Shown: in pieces, positions 6,734-14,607 of the stretch
Layout of the letters: every line of letters begins with the position of its first letter
Position numbering within the stretch: the first letter of the stretch is position 1
Origin: JASHZA01 sp035624865
Lineage (GTDB): Bacteria > Desulfobacterota > Binatia > Binatales > Binataceae
Length of the DNA: 14,689 bases
Assembly: GCA_035624865.1 (NCBI GenBank)
Contig: DASPQS010000195.1
Coordinates: 1-14,689, forward strand
Direction of reading: 5' to 3'
Notes under the pieces: generated by a model
What the model was told of the DNA's origin: nothing
What the model saw: only the letters and a program-made list of their open reading frames with translations
Database searches by the model: none
Translations under genes and position numbers: made by a program

Positions 6734-6746
6734 GCAATGCTATTGC
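6734..6746. promoter_or_regulatory. Perfect dyad GCAAT-GCT-ATTGC between divergent genes
   Basis: In the 82-base gap between the secreted-protein gene and the SDR gene there is a perfect 13-base dyad, GCAAT-GCT-ATTGC, partly inside a wider TGCAA-N10-TTGCA repeat (6733-6752). Its location 10 bases from one start suggests an operator that could repress the minus-strand gene. The symmetry is visible; function is a guess. Confidence 0.3.
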
Positions 6747-6806
6747 CTTGCACTGTGCGATTCGAGCAGGAAGGATGCCAACCTTCGGCTCATGGGAGGA
6801 ACGGAA

Positions 6807-7562
6807 ATGAAACTCGCAAACAAGGTCGCGCTGATAACCGGCGCCGGATCGGGAATGGGCAAGTCGGCCGCGCTGATCTTTGCCGAGGAAGGCGCGAAAG
6901 TCGCCGCGGTTGATATCAACGAGGCACAGGTGAAGGAGACGGCCGCCGAAATCACGAAGAAGGGCGGCAATGCGATCGCGCTTCGCGCCGACGTTTCGAG
7001 GAGCGAAGATGTCAAGCGCATGGTCGACGAAACCGTCGCCAAGTTCGGCGGACTGAACATCGTCTACAACAACGCCGGTATCGAGGGCGAATCGAATTTC
7101 ATCTCGAACATGACCGAGGAGCAATTCGACCGCGTAATCGCGATAAACCTGCGCGGAGTCTTTCTCGGGATGAAGTACGCGTTGCCGCACCTGATCAAGG
7201 CGGGCGGCGGATCGATCATCAACCAGGCGTCGATTGCGGGACTGATCGCGGTGCGCGGCGGCGCGGGCTACGCCGCGGCGAAGGCCGGAGTGATCGCGCT
7301 CACGCGCGTGGGGGCGCTCGAATATGGCCGCTACAACATCCGCGTCAACGCGATTTGTCCGGGCGCGATCGAAACGCCGATGGCGCAGCGAATCCGGCAG
7401 GGTCAGCCGCCCAACCCTAAGGCGATCCAGCGCATCTCGGTGCTGGGCCGGATGGCCGAGCCGGAGGAAATCGCCAAGGTTGCGCTCTTCCTGGCCAGTG
7501 ACGACTCGTCGTTCGCCACCGGCGCTCCGTTCATAATCGATGGCGGCTGGACCGTGATGTAA
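6807..7562 (+). CDS. Short-chain dehydrogenase/reductase (FabG-like, probably NAD-dependent)
   Basis: This 251-residue classical SDR is complete. It has the cofactor motif TGAGSGMG (11-18), the NNAG motif (88-91) and catalytic residues Asn114, Ser142, Tyr155 and Lys159 (GYAAAK), then NAICPGAIETPM and the C-terminal FIIDGGW. Asp36 at the end of the second beta strand (VAAVDIN) favours NAD(H) over NADP(H). The start is the ATG at 6807, with GGAGG six bases upstream; an in-frame ATG at 6792 lies before that site and is rejected. Oxidation of a secondary alcohol or beta-hydroxyacyl intermediate is likely, but the substrate cannot be told from the sequence. It is a single-gene unit, closed by the hairpin at 7597-7626. 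Confidence 0.93.
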   Translation: MKLANKVALITGAGSGMGKSAALIFAEEGAKVAAVDINEAQVKETAAEITKKGGNAIALRADVSRSEDVKRMVDETVAKFGGLNIVYNNAGIEGESNFISNMTEEQFDRVIAINLRGVFLGMKYALPHLIKAGGGSIINQASIAGLIAVRGGAGYAAAKAGVIALTRVGALEYGRYNIRVNAICPGAIETPMAQRIRQGQPPNPKAIQRISVLGRMAEPEEIAKVALFLASDDSSFATGAPFIIDGGWTVM

Positions 7563-7585
7563 GCGGTCGTCGTTCGATCAGCGCC

Positions 7586-7633
7586 GTAAAAACAAGCGGG
7601 GCCGAGAGCGTCAACTCCCGGCCCCGTCGTTTT
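7586..7633. terminator. Bidirectional intrinsic terminator
   Basis: CGGGGCCG (7597-7604) pairs perfectly with CGGCCCCG (7619-7626). After one A-C mismatch, GAG pairs with CTC around a six-base loop. On the plus strand the stem is followed by TCGTTTT; on the minus strand it is followed by TTGTTTTT. It lies between the convergent SDR and amidohydrolase genes and can stop both transcripts. Confidence 0.85.
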
Positions 7634-7658
7634 CGGGCCCTTGTGGCTCGAAGATTCG

Positions 7659-9335
7659 TTACGCGACGCTCGAGCGGATCACCTCGCCCGCGAGCGTGCC
7701 GTTCTGCTTGCCGTGCTCGTATGACACGCGGCCGTTGACGACCGTGTACTCGATACCCTCCGCCGGCATCACCAGTCGCCGTCCGCCGCCGGGCAGGTCG
7801 TGCGCCATCGTCGCGCGACGGGCAGAGTTGACCGTGTTGTAGTCGAAGACGGTGATATCCGCCTTCCAGCCCTGCTTCAACTGCCCGCGTGCGCGGATGC
7901 CGAAGAAGTTCGCCGGTTCCGACGTGATGCGCTTGATCGCGAACTCGAGCGTTACCGCCTCGCGCTTGCGCACCCAGTTGCCGAGTAGATAGGTCGCATA
8001 GCCCGCATCGCACAGCATATCGACGTGGGCGCCGCCGTCGCTGAGCCCGATCATCGTGCGCGGATCGGTGATGAGCTGCTGGATGCCGTCCTCGTGATAC
8101 TGCTGCATCGTGTACTGGAGGTTGAGGTCGTCTTCCACCGCGAGGTCGAGGAAGGTATCCAGTCCGTCGGCGCCGCGCATCTGGGCGACTTCGTCCACCG
8201 TCTTGCCTTCGTACTGCTTGAGCGCGGGATTTGTTGCTTCGAGAATTTCGACGCGATGCCACTTGCCGGTGAACAGATGGGGACGCTTGAGGCTGTCGCG
8301 GAATTGCCGGCGAAACTCCGGGTCAGAATAGATCTTCTTCTGCACCTCGACGGGCTGATTGAAGACTCGGCCCCAGGACTCGTTGTCGGCGAAGGTGAAT
8401 GGGTTGCGCAGGTCAAGCTGTGATACGAACGGCTTGCACAGCACCTGCGGGATGCCGCCGCGCTTGATCAGGGGCTCACAACGTTTGAGCGTCTCGAGCG
8501 CGCGTTCCGGATGGCGCGGCGTCGAGGCCATCGCCAGCCAGGTTACCGGCCGTGCGCTCTCGGTCAGCAGCAGGTCGAGCAGTTCATATTCGCCCTCGTC
8601 GACGGTCGCGATCTTTTTCGTCAGCGCGACTTCGATTGCGCCCTTGCCCGCCTGCTTGAGCACGTTGGCGTAGGCCTTAAGCTCATCTTTGCTCGCGAGC
8701 CGGCAGGCCAGCGGCGTGCCGTGGAAGCCGATGTGCTGCTTCAGCGTTGTGGTGGAGAAACCTATCGCGCCGGCTGCCATCGCCTCGCTCAGCAACCCGG
8801 CGATCCGTTTGGTTTCCTCGGGCGTCGCCGCGCGATCCATCGATTCCTTTCCCATCACGTAATGGCGAAAAGGGGTAAGCGGGGCGAGGAAGCCGAGATT
8901 GATCGCTGACCCGCGCTTCTGGGCTGCATCGAGGAACTCGGGGAAGGTTTCCCATTCCCACGTGATGCCTTTGTTCAACGATTCGTACGGAATCGCTTCG
9001 ACGTTGGTAAGATCCCAGGCCGCGATTTCGCGCGATTCCGGTTTGCATGGCGCCACACCGACGCCGCAATTGCCCATCACGACCGAAGTGATACCGTGCC
9101 ATGAGGTGCAACTGATGAGGGGATCCCAACAGATTTGCGCGTCATAATGCGTGTGCGGGTCGACGAAGCCGGGCGACACGATCAGGTCCGACGCGTCGAT
9201 CACGCGCTTTGCGCCTTCGGAGATTTTGCCGATTTCGGCGATGCGGTCGCCTGCGACCGCGACATCCGCGCGAAAACGCGGCGCGCCGGTCCCATCGACC
9301 ACCGTTCCGTTCTTGAGCAGAAGATCGTAAGCCAT
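7659..9335 (-). CDS. Amidohydrolase, N-acyl-D-amino-acid deacylase-like
   Basis: The 558-residue protein has the D-aminoacylase layout: a small N-terminal beta domain (YDLLLKNGTVVDGTG), GFVDPHTHYD with metal ligands His61 and His63, MGNCGVGVAPC with the conserved Cys90, and LSDGGAHVD with the catalytic Asp433. A C-terminal beta-sandwich piece follows (KADITVFDYNTVN, VVNGRVSYEHG). The two histidines that complete the metal site in the Alcaligenes enzyme (normally in THxR and SHxK motifs) are not found: those stretches read EVALTKK (235-241) and TWLAMAS (265-271). The zinc site is therefore altered and the substrate may not be an N-acyl-D-amino acid. Start ATG has AAGGAA six bases upstream; the open frame extends 12 codons further without a site. 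It is last in a three-gene operon, ending before the terminator at 7597-7626. Confidence 0.88.
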   Translation of the reverse strand: MAYDLLLKNGTVVDGTGAPRFRADVAVAGDRIAEIGKISEGAKRVIDASDLIVSPGFVDPHTHYDAQICWDPLISCTSWHGITSVVMGNCGVGVAPCKPESREIAAWDLTNVEAIPYESLNKGITWEWETFPEFLDAAQKRGSAINLGFLAPLTPFRHYVMGKESMDRAATPEETKRIAGLLSEAMAAGAIGFSTTTLKQHIGFHGTPLACRLASKDELKAYANVLKQAGKGAIEVALTKKIATVDEGEYELLDLLLTESARPVTWLAMASTPRHPERALETLKRCEPLIKRGGIPQVLCKPFVSQLDLRNPFTFADNESWGRVFNQPVEVQKKIYSDPEFRRQFRDSLKRPHLFTGKWHRVEILEATNPALKQYEGKTVDEVAQMRGADGLDTFLDLAVEDDLNLQYTMQQYHEDGIQQLITDPRTMIGLSDGGAHVDMLCDAGYATYLLGNWVRKREAVTLEFAIKRITSEPANFFGIRARGQLKQGWKADITVFDYNTVNSARRATMAHDLPGGGRRLVMPAEGIEYTVVNGRVSYEHGKQNGTLAGEVIRSSVA

Positions 9336-9391
9336 ATGTAATTCCTTATCCGTGCGAGACTGCGCTCGCAATGTCCTTGGTGCTCGGCACC

Positions 9392-10540
9392 CTATTTAAG
9401 GTCGATACGGTACAGTTTCACCGCGTTGTCGCAGATGATTTTTCTCGTGACCTCGGGCGGAACTCCCTCGAAATCCTGCTTGATCACCTTCAATGAGTTC
9501 GGCCAGGTCGAATCGGTGTGCGGGAAGTCCGACGCCCACATGAAATTGTCCGCGCCGAAGTATTTGAACAGCATCGGCCCGATCGGATCGTCCTGGAAGG
9601 TCGCCCACAGGTTGCGGCGGACGTATTCGCTCGGCTTCATGTCGAGCGGCTCGGACATCAGCGCGCCGAACTTATCGAAGGCATGATCCATGCGGTACAT
9701 GTAATGGGCGATCCATCCGGTGTCGTTTTCCGCCGAGACGATTTTGATCCGCGGGAAGCGCATCATCACGCCTCCGAAAATGATGTCGGTGAGCGACCGC
9801 TGCACTTCGTGGATCAGGTTCATGTAGCCGCGGACGAAAGACTGATCGCGCGCCGCGCGTACCTTCTTGCGTTCCTCTTCCGATTTGGGCGGCTTCTTGC
9901 CCGTGATGACGTGGAGCGAAAGCGGCATCTGGAGTTCTTCCGCGGCCGCCCAGAACGGATCGTACTCGCGCGAGGTGTAAGGCCGTTCGCGCGGCGGCGC
10001 GCCCCAGATCATTGCGCCGCGCAGCCCGATCTTGGCCGCGCGCTGCAGTTCCTTGACGCCCTCGCCGATGTCCTCGAGTGAAATCAGTGCGATTCCGACC
10101 AGCCGCCCGGGGTTGTATGAACAGAATTCCGCGAGCCAGTCGTTATAAGCCTTGAAGCTCGCGCGTTGGAGGTCGGCGTCATGCAGCCCAAACAGCGACA
10201 TCCCGAGCGTGGTGTAGAGCACCTCGGCTTTGACCCCGTCGACCTCCTGGTCCTTGATCCGTTCGACCGGGTCCCATCCGCTCGGCCGCGCCGTGATGTA
10301 ACCCTCCTCCTGGCCGCGCTTCATGAACTCCTTGAGTTCCTCGCCGCTGCGGCCCGCGGCGAACCCTCCCGCGACCGGGAACGGCGGCAAATCCGGAGCG
10401 ATGAAGACATAGCCGGCCTTGCCCTCGCCCTTGATCACTCGTGGCGCGCGGTCGCGAAATTTCTGGTCCAGCCGATCAACCCAAAGATTGGCCGGCTCCA
10501 TCATGTGTGAATCCGCTGAAACAACCTGCTGTTCCGCCAT
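9392..10540 (-). CDS. Amidohydrolase-2 (ACMSD-like) metal-dependent hydrolase, copy 1
   Basis: The 382-residue TIM-barrel protein belongs to the amidohydrolase-2/ACMSD superfamily. Visible metal and active-site positions are Asp10 and His12 (ADSHMMEP), His210 (LSLHVITG), and Asp338 with His341 (WASDFPHTDSTWP). In this subgroup the first motif is DxH rather than HxH. Members are decarboxylases or C-C and C-N hydrolases; nothing here fixes the substrate. AGGAGG sits directly against a GTG at 10549 but nine bases before the ATG at 10540, so the ATG is the chosen start. It is 56 bases upstream of the deacylase-like gene and 60 bases downstream of a close paralogue, all on one strand. The two copies agree over nearly all their length. 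Confidence 0.9.
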   Translation of the reverse strand: MAEQQVVSADSHMMEPANLWVDRLDQKFRDRAPRVIKGEGKAGYVFIAPDLPPFPVAGGFAAGRSGEELKEFMKRGQEEGYITARPSGWDPVERIKDQEVDGVKAEVLYTTLGMSLFGLHDADLQRASFKAYNDWLAEFCSYNPGRLVGIALISLEDIGEGVKELQRAAKIGLRGAMIWGAPPRERPYTSREYDPFWAAAEELQMPLSLHVITGKKPPKSEEERKKVRAARDQSFVRGYMNLIHEVQRSLTDIIFGGVMMRFPRIKIVSAENDTGWIAHYMYRMDHAFDKFGALMSEPLDMKPSEYVRRNLWATFQDDPIGPMLFKYFGADNFMWASDFPHTDSTWPNSLKVIKQDFEGVPPEVTRKIICDNAVKLYRIDLK

Positions 10541-10600
10541 TTGGCTCACCCTCCTCTGGTAAAGGCTAGGATGCCTTAGTCGCGTTCTGTCGATGCCCCG

Positions 10601-11758
10601 TCAGTTCAATTCAATACGGTAGAGCTTTGCCGCGTTGTCGCACACGATCTTCCGCGTCACCGCCTCCGGCACGCCCTCGAAATCCTGCTTGATCACCTTA
10701 AGCGAGTTCGGCCAGGTCGAATCCGTATGCGGAAAATCGGACGCCCACATATAGTTGTCTTCGCCGAAAAACTTGTAGGTCATTGGCCCGATCGCATCGT
10801 CCTGGAAGGTCGCCCACACGTTGCGCCGCACGTACTCCGACGGCTGCATCTTGAGCCTCGTCTCCTCGCGGATGGTGCCGAACTTTCCGTACATATGGTC
10901 GCTGCGGTACATGAAGTGCGCGATCCAGCCGGTGTCATTCTCGGCCGAAACGATCCGCAGTTCCGGGAAGCGCTCGAACACCTTGCCGAAGATGAAGCTC
11001 GAGAGCGTGCGCTGCACCTGGTAGACCGGCTGCATCGTGCCGATCAGCATCTTCACTCCGCCGAACACGATCGGCCCGCTCTCCTCGGCCTTTTCACGAT
11101 TCTTGTCGCGGCTCTTACCCTTCTGGTCGCGCTGAGTGATCACGTGCAGCGACAACGGCATTTTCATTTCCTGCGCCGCCGCCCAGAACGGGTCGTAAAT
11201 CTCGCTGTAATAGGGTTTGTCCTCGGGCGGCACTCCCCAGATCATTCCGCCCTTGAGCCCCCGCTTCGCGCACCGCTCGAGCTCCTTGACTGCCAGCGGT
11301 ATATCGTCGAGCGAGATCAGCGCGATCGGATGCAGCCGCCTGGGATTGTACGAACGGAATTCCGCCACCCAGTCGTTGTAGACGCCGAAGCACGCGCGGC
11401 GCAGTTCGTCGTCATCCAGCCCGAACAGCGGCATCCCGAGCGTCGTATAGATAACCTCGGCCTGCACGCCGTCGATATCCTGGTCCTTGATCCGTTCGGC
11501 CGGATCCCAGCCGCTCGGACGCGCCGCCTCGTAGCCCTTCTGCAGATGCTCTTTCAGCTCCTGGCCGCTCTTGCCGATCCCGAAGCCGCCGGCCACCGGA
11601 AAGGGCCGGACGCCGGGCGCGATAAACAGGTAACCCTTGCCGCTCTCGCTCTTGACCACCTTCGGAGCGTGGTCGCGGAACTTCGTGTCGAGACGAGTCT
11701 CCCACAGGTCGGCCGGTTCCATCATGTGCGAGTCGGCGGAAATCACGCGCATTTCCAT
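10601..11758 (-). CDS. Amidohydrolase-2 (ACMSD-like) metal-dependent hydrolase, copy 2
   Basis: The 385-residue paralogue of the next gene has the same marks: Asp9 and His11 (ADSHMMEP), His205 (LSLHVITQ), and Asp341 with His344 (WASDFPHTDSTWP). The main difference is at about 208-248, where a Lys/Arg/Asp/Glu-rich stretch and a VFGGVKMLIGTM segment replace the shorter loop of copy 1. This loop follows the metal-binding His and probably shapes substrate choice. GGAGGG seven bases before the ATG at 11758 fixes the start; the frame stays open 90 bases upstream without a better site. It is first in the three-gene operon. Tandem duplication followed by divergence is the simple explanation. The two proteins could work on related substrates or as a hetero-oligomer (inference). 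Confidence 0.9.
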   Translation of the reverse strand: MEMRVISADSHMMEPADLWETRLDTKFRDHAPKVVKSESGKGYLFIAPGVRPFPVAGGFGIGKSGQELKEHLQKGYEAARPSGWDPAERIKDQDIDGVQAEVIYTTLGMPLFGLDDDELRRACFGVYNDWVAEFRSYNPRRLHPIALISLDDIPLAVKELERCAKRGLKGGMIWGVPPEDKPYYSEIYDPFWAAAQEMKMPLSLHVITQRDQKGKSRDKNREKAEESGPIVFGGVKMLIGTMQPVYQVQRTLSSFIFGKVFERFPELRIVSAENDTGWIAHFMYRSDHMYGKFGTIREETRLKMQPSEYVRRNVWATFQDDAIGPMTYKFFGEDNYMWASDFPHTDSTWPNSLKVIKQDFEGVPEAVTRKIVCDNAAKLYRIELN

Positions 11759-11793
11759 CGAAAGTCCCTCCAGAACTTTTAGTGAAGGCCGCG

Positions 11794-11813
11794 AGTTTTC
11801 CTCAGTTTTCCTA
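11794..11813. repeat. Tandem 10-base direct repeat upstream of the amidohydrolase operon
   Basis: AGTTTTCCTC is followed directly by AGTTTTCCTA, so nine of ten bases repeat with a period of one helical turn. It lies 36 bases upstream of the first amidohydrolase start, where a regulator could bind one face of the DNA. The repeat is visible; regulatory function is inferred. Confidence 0.4.
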
Positions 11814-11935
11814 ATAGAGTGTATCGCACCTCCTGTTCCCAAGGGCAAGGCTGCCGCCGGCGCCCGCTCCCCACCGCCGACGCCCGAATTTCCGCCGGAT
11901 GATGGGCTCGAACGCCTCCGCGCGCACTACAATTA

Positions 11936-11964
11936 TTCAACAAGATGTAAGATTCTCTTCTAAT
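11936..11964 (+). promoter_or_regulatory. Candidate sigma70 promoter for the LpxH-like gene
   Basis: Within an AT-rich island (about 11928-11990) that stands out from the GC-rich surroundings, TTCAAC and TCTAAT are separated by 17 bases. The -10 box matches five of six consensus bases; the -35 is weak. The predicted start would leave a leader of about 60 bases before the GTG at 12034. Confidence 0.4.
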
Positions 11965-12033
11965 TTCAATGGTTTAGTAACCCTCGCAAGCTGGTAGCGT
12001 GTCGATTGCCGACCAGGTGGACGAGGTGGGGAT

Positions 12034-12888
12034 GTGCAGGATGGACGCCGGTTGATCGACGGCCTCTGGCCAAACTGGATGGATCTTTTCGCGGCCCAAC
12101 CGTTAGTGCATCACGTCAGGGGCAGCCGTTATCGCGCAATCTGGATCTCGGACCTTCATCTCGGCACCCGCGGATGCAAGGCCGAGGAACTGCTTGATTT
12201 CCTGCGCAGGCATCCAGCCGACAATCTCTATATGGTCGGCGACATCGTCGACGGATGGAATCTTGGCTCGTCATGGTACTGGAGTCCCGCGCAGGCCGCT
12301 CTCTGCCGCGAAATCGCGAAAATGCGGGGCCAAGGCACCCGCGTGGTCTTTCTCCCGGGCAATCACGACGAGTCCAATGTCGCGCAGGTCGAACATCTGT
12401 TCGGGCGAGTCGAGATCGCGGCCAGCCTCATCCATCGGACCGCCGAAGGACGCCGCATGCTCGTAATTCACGGTCATCAGTTCGACGGCTCCCTCAATCC
12501 CAACCGCTGGATGCCGATGATGGGTAGTCAGGCCTGCGCGACCATCCTCAGGATTAACGAATGGTACTATCGGGAGCGCGCCAGGCCGGGTAAGCGCCCG
12601 AGCGCGCTCTCGGCCTATCTCAAGCGCCGCCTGCGGCAGGCCCTCGAATACCTGACGGATTTCGCCGATTGCGCGGTTTACGAAGCCGTGCGCGGCTACA
12701 AGGCCGACGGCGTCATCTGCGGGCATATCCATCGCGCCGAGCGCCGGCTGATCGGCGATATCCTTTACGTCAACGACGGCGACTGGGTGGGCAGCCGCAG
12801 CGCAATCGCCGAAGACCACGACGGCACGCTTCACCTTCTGCGATGGGGACAACGCGATACGATTCAGCCCGCGGCCGTGGCTTCATGA
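12034..12888 (+). CDS. LpxH-like metallophosphoesterase (UDP-2,3-diacylglucosamine diphosphatase family)
   Basis: The 284-residue calcineurin-like phosphoesterase has all five metal motifs: SDLHLG (Asp40, His42), GDIVD (Asp70), GNHDE (Asn110, His111), HGHQFD (146-151) and CGHIH (229-233). The HGHQFD form and the spacing match proteins annotated as UDP-2,3-diacylglucosamine diphosphatase, which make lipid X in lipid A synthesis at the inner membrane. At 284 residues it is longer than E. coli LpxH (about 240), so it may be a paralogue acting on another nucleotide-linked or phosphorylated lipid. The extra length includes a basic segment at 180-202. The start is taken as GTG with GAGGTGG four bases upstream; ATG at 12079 is the alternative but has no ribosome site. 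It is not clearly linked to the catabolic genes around it. Confidence 0.85.
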   Translation: MQDGRRLIDGLWPNWMDLFAAQPLVHHVRGSRYRAIWISDLHLGTRGCKAEELLDFLRRHPADNLYMVGDIVDGWNLGSSWYWSPAQAALCREIAKMRGQGTRVVFLPGNHDESNVAQVEHLFGRVEIAASLIHRTAEGRRMLVIHGHQFDGSLNPNRWMPMMGSQACATILRINEWYYRERARPGKRPSALSAYLKRRLRQALEYLTDFADCAVYEAVRGYKADGVICGHIHRAERRLIGDILYVNDGDWVGSRSAIAEDHDGTLHLLRWGQRDTIQPAAVAS

Positions 12889-12901
12889 ATTGAATCCGCC
12901 C

Positions 12902-12922
12902 GAGCGGTTTCACCTGCCGCTC
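12902..12922 (+). terminator. Weak hairpin after the LpxH-like gene
   Basis: GAGCGG (12902-12907) pairs with CCGCTC (12917-12922) around a nine-base loop, 14 bases after the stop codon. No T-tract follows, so it may be a weak or Rho-assisted end, or chance in GC-rich DNA. Confidence 0.3.
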
Positions 12923-12966
12923 CGCGCCCGCTCGCCTGGAAACGGTAGCAACATGCAACCTTTCAG

Positions 12967-12995
12967 TTTCCACCCGGCGCTCGCTCGTATATAAG
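12967..12995 (+). promoter_or_regulatory. Candidate promoter for the GST and F420-type oxidoreductase genes
   Basis: TTTCCA and TATAAG are separated by 17 bases in the 157-base gap before the GST gene, with TATAAG about 50 bases upstream of the ATG. CCCGGC (12973-12978) in the spacer can pair with GCCGGG (13005-13010) downstream of the -10, a possible operator or leader hairpin. The -35 is weak. Confidence 0.4.
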
Positions 12996-13045
12996 AATCC
13001 CACAGCCGGGCGCCGTCATGCGCTCCGGATCAGCAGGAGGAAGCC

Positions 13046-13654
13046 ATGAAGATCTACAACTCCCCGGTGGCGCCCAATCCGCGCCGCGTACGCATCTTTC
13101 TCGCCGAAAAGGGCATCCAGGTGCCCTACGAGGATATCGATATCGGCAAAGCCGTGAATCGGCAGCCCGAGTTCCGCAAAAAGAACCCGCTCGCCGGCGT
13201 GCCCGTGCTCGAACTGGACGACGGCACCTGTATCGCGGAGAGCGTCGCGATCTGCCGCTACTTCGAGGAGATGCACCCAGAGCCGCCGCTGTTCGGCGTC
13301 GGCGCGAAGGATCGCGCAATCGTCGAAATGTGGAACCGCCGGATGGAATTCACGCTGTTCATCCCGATCGCGGACTCCTTCCGCCAGCGCCACGAGTTCT
13401 TCAAGGGGCGCATCCGCCAGTGCCCCGAGTACGCCGAGGTCCAGCGCCAGAACGCCGAGGACAGCCTCAAATGGCTCGATACCGAACTCGCCAATCGGCG
13501 CTTCATCGCGGGTGACAAGTTCACCATCGCCGATATCACCGCGATGGTCGCGGTTGACTTCGGCCGCATCTCGAAGATAGCGATCCAACCCGACCAGAAA
13601 AACCTCGCGCGCTGGCATGCGGAAGTCTCCGCGCGTCCAAGCGCGAAGGCCTGA
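13046..13654 (+). CDS. Glutathione S-transferase
   Basis: This 202-residue GST is complete. The thioredoxin-like N-domain runs from MKIYNSPVAPNPRRVRIFLAEKG, with the cis-proline at Pro53 (GVPVLEL) and the glutathione-binding ESVAI at 65-69. The helical C-domain contains the folding motif FIAGDKFTIADITA (153-166). The residue near the thiol is in the SPVAPNPRR stretch, pointing to a Ser- or Asn-type rather than Tyr-type enzyme. It resembles proteobacterial GSTs of the theta/nu kind. Glutathione conjugation or reduction of an electrophile is likely; the substrate is unknown. AGGAGGAAG lies just before the ATG. The next gene begins 34 bases downstream with its own strong site, so the two probably share a transcript and may act together on reactive intermediates. 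Confidence 0.93.
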   Translation: MKIYNSPVAPNPRRVRIFLAEKGIQVPYEDIDIGKAVNRQPEFRKKNPLAGVPVLELDDGTCIAESVAICRYFEEMHPEPPLFGVGAKDRAIVEMWNRRMEFTLFIPIADSFRQRHEFFKGRIRQCPEYAEVQRQNAEDSLKWLDTELANRRFIAGDKFTIADITAMVAVDFGRISKIAIQPDQKNLARWHAEVSARPSAKA

Positions 13655-13688
13655 GTAAAGATTCGGCAACAGGATTGGAGGAAAGACG

Positions 13689-14537
13689 ATGTCCACATTC
13701 GGCGTGATGATGTTTGCGACCGACTATGCGATTCAGCCGGTCGATCTCGCCCGTGCGGTCGAGGAACGCGGGCTCGATTCGCTGTTCTTCCCCGAGCACA
13801 CTCATATCCCCACCAGCCGCAGGTCGCCCTGGCCCGGCGGCGGCGAACTCCCGATGGAGTATTCGCACACCCATGACCTCTTCGTCGCGTTGACCGCGGC
13901 CGCCGCCGTGACCAAACGCATCAAACTTGGCAGCGGCATCTGCCTCGTTATCGAGCGCGATCCAATCGTGCTCGCCAAGGAGGTCGCGTCGCTCGACGTG
14001 ATTTCGGGCGGCCGCGTGATCCTCGGCATCGGCGGCGGCTGGAACTCCGAGGAGATGGAAAACCACGGCACCGATTTCAAGCGCCGCTGGCGGCTCCTGC
14101 GCGAGCGCGTCCTTGCGATGAAGGAGATCTGGACCAAGGACAAGGCCGAGTTCCACGGCGAGTTCGTCAATTTCGATCCGATCTGGAGCTGGCCCAAGCC
14201 GGTGCAGCCCGGCGGTCCGCCGATCCTGCTCGGCTCCGAGGCCAAGCGATGCTTCGAGCGGGTGGTCGATTTCTGCGACGGATGGATTCCCATCAATCGC
14301 AAGGGCGATCAGCTCAAGCAAGGGGTTCAGCAGTTGCGTGAGGAGGCAAAACGCGCCGGCCGCCGCTTCGAAGACCTGCAATTGGGCGTCTTCGGGGTGC
14401 CGCCCAAGGCCGACTTCGCAAAGCAGCTCCTCGATTGGGGTTTCTCGCATCTAATCTTCGGCTTGCCGCCGGCCAAGGCCGACAAAGTGCTCCCGATGCT
14501 CGATGGCTATTCCGAAATCGCGTCCAAACTGCGCTGA
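13689..14537 (+). CDS. Luciferase-fold oxidoreductase, probably F420-dependent
   Basis: The 282-residue TIM-barrel protein has marks of the F420-type branch of the luciferase-like family (the TIGR03619-like group): MFATDYAIQPVDLARAVEERG, FFPEHTHIPTSRRSPWPGG at 33-51, the ISGGRVILGIGGGWNSEEM block at 105-123, and PGGPPILLGSEAKRCFERVVDFCDGWIP at 174-201. It is shorter than, and clearly of a different subgroup from, the monooxygenase at 1369-2487. Use of F420 is inferred from subgroup; no F420 synthesis gene is in the window. GGAGG lies just before the ATG. Its pairing with a GST fits reduction or dehydrogenation of a xenobiotic-like or unsaturated compound, though no substrate can be named. An inverted repeat follows 36 bases after the stop. 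Confidence 0.9.
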   Translation: MSTFGVMMFATDYAIQPVDLARAVEERGLDSLFFPEHTHIPTSRRSPWPGGGELPMEYSHTHDLFVALTAAAAVTKRIKLGSGICLVIERDPIVLAKEVASLDVISGGRVILGIGGGWNSEEMENHGTDFKRRWRLLRERVLAMKEIWTKDKAEFHGEFVNFDPIWSWPKPVQPGGPPILLGSEAKRCFERVVDFCDGWIPINRKGDQLKQGVQQLREEAKRAGRRFEDLQLGVFGVPPKADFAKQLLDWGFSHLIFGLPPAKADKVLPMLDGYSEIASKLR

Positions 14538-14573
14538 CCGCCCAGCAACTGTCATGCACCCGTAATCTTTGCG

Positions 14574-14607
14574 AGGGTGAAGAGTTAACATTAAGGCTCT
14601 TCACCCT
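14574..14607 (+). terminator. Perfect 11-bp inverted repeat after the last gene
   Basis: AGGGTGAAGAG (14574-14584) pairs without mismatch with CTCTTCACCCT (14597-14607) around a 12-base AT-rich loop. It is followed by pyrimidine-rich TCACTTCCTCTTCAC rather than a pure T-tract, so termination is plausible but weaker than at 7597-7626. It could also be an operator for a gene to the right of the window. No gene is visible in 14538-14689. Confidence 0.5.

Noticed and set aside
10727..11782. 351-codon open frame on the plus strand
   Set aside because: It lies wholly opposite the second amidohydrolase, whose metal motifs are intact; the translation is Arg/His-rich and unlike any family.
13536..14450. 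304-codon open frame on the minus strand
   Set aside because: Antisense to the clear F420-type oxidoreductase and GST genes; no ribosome site or domain.
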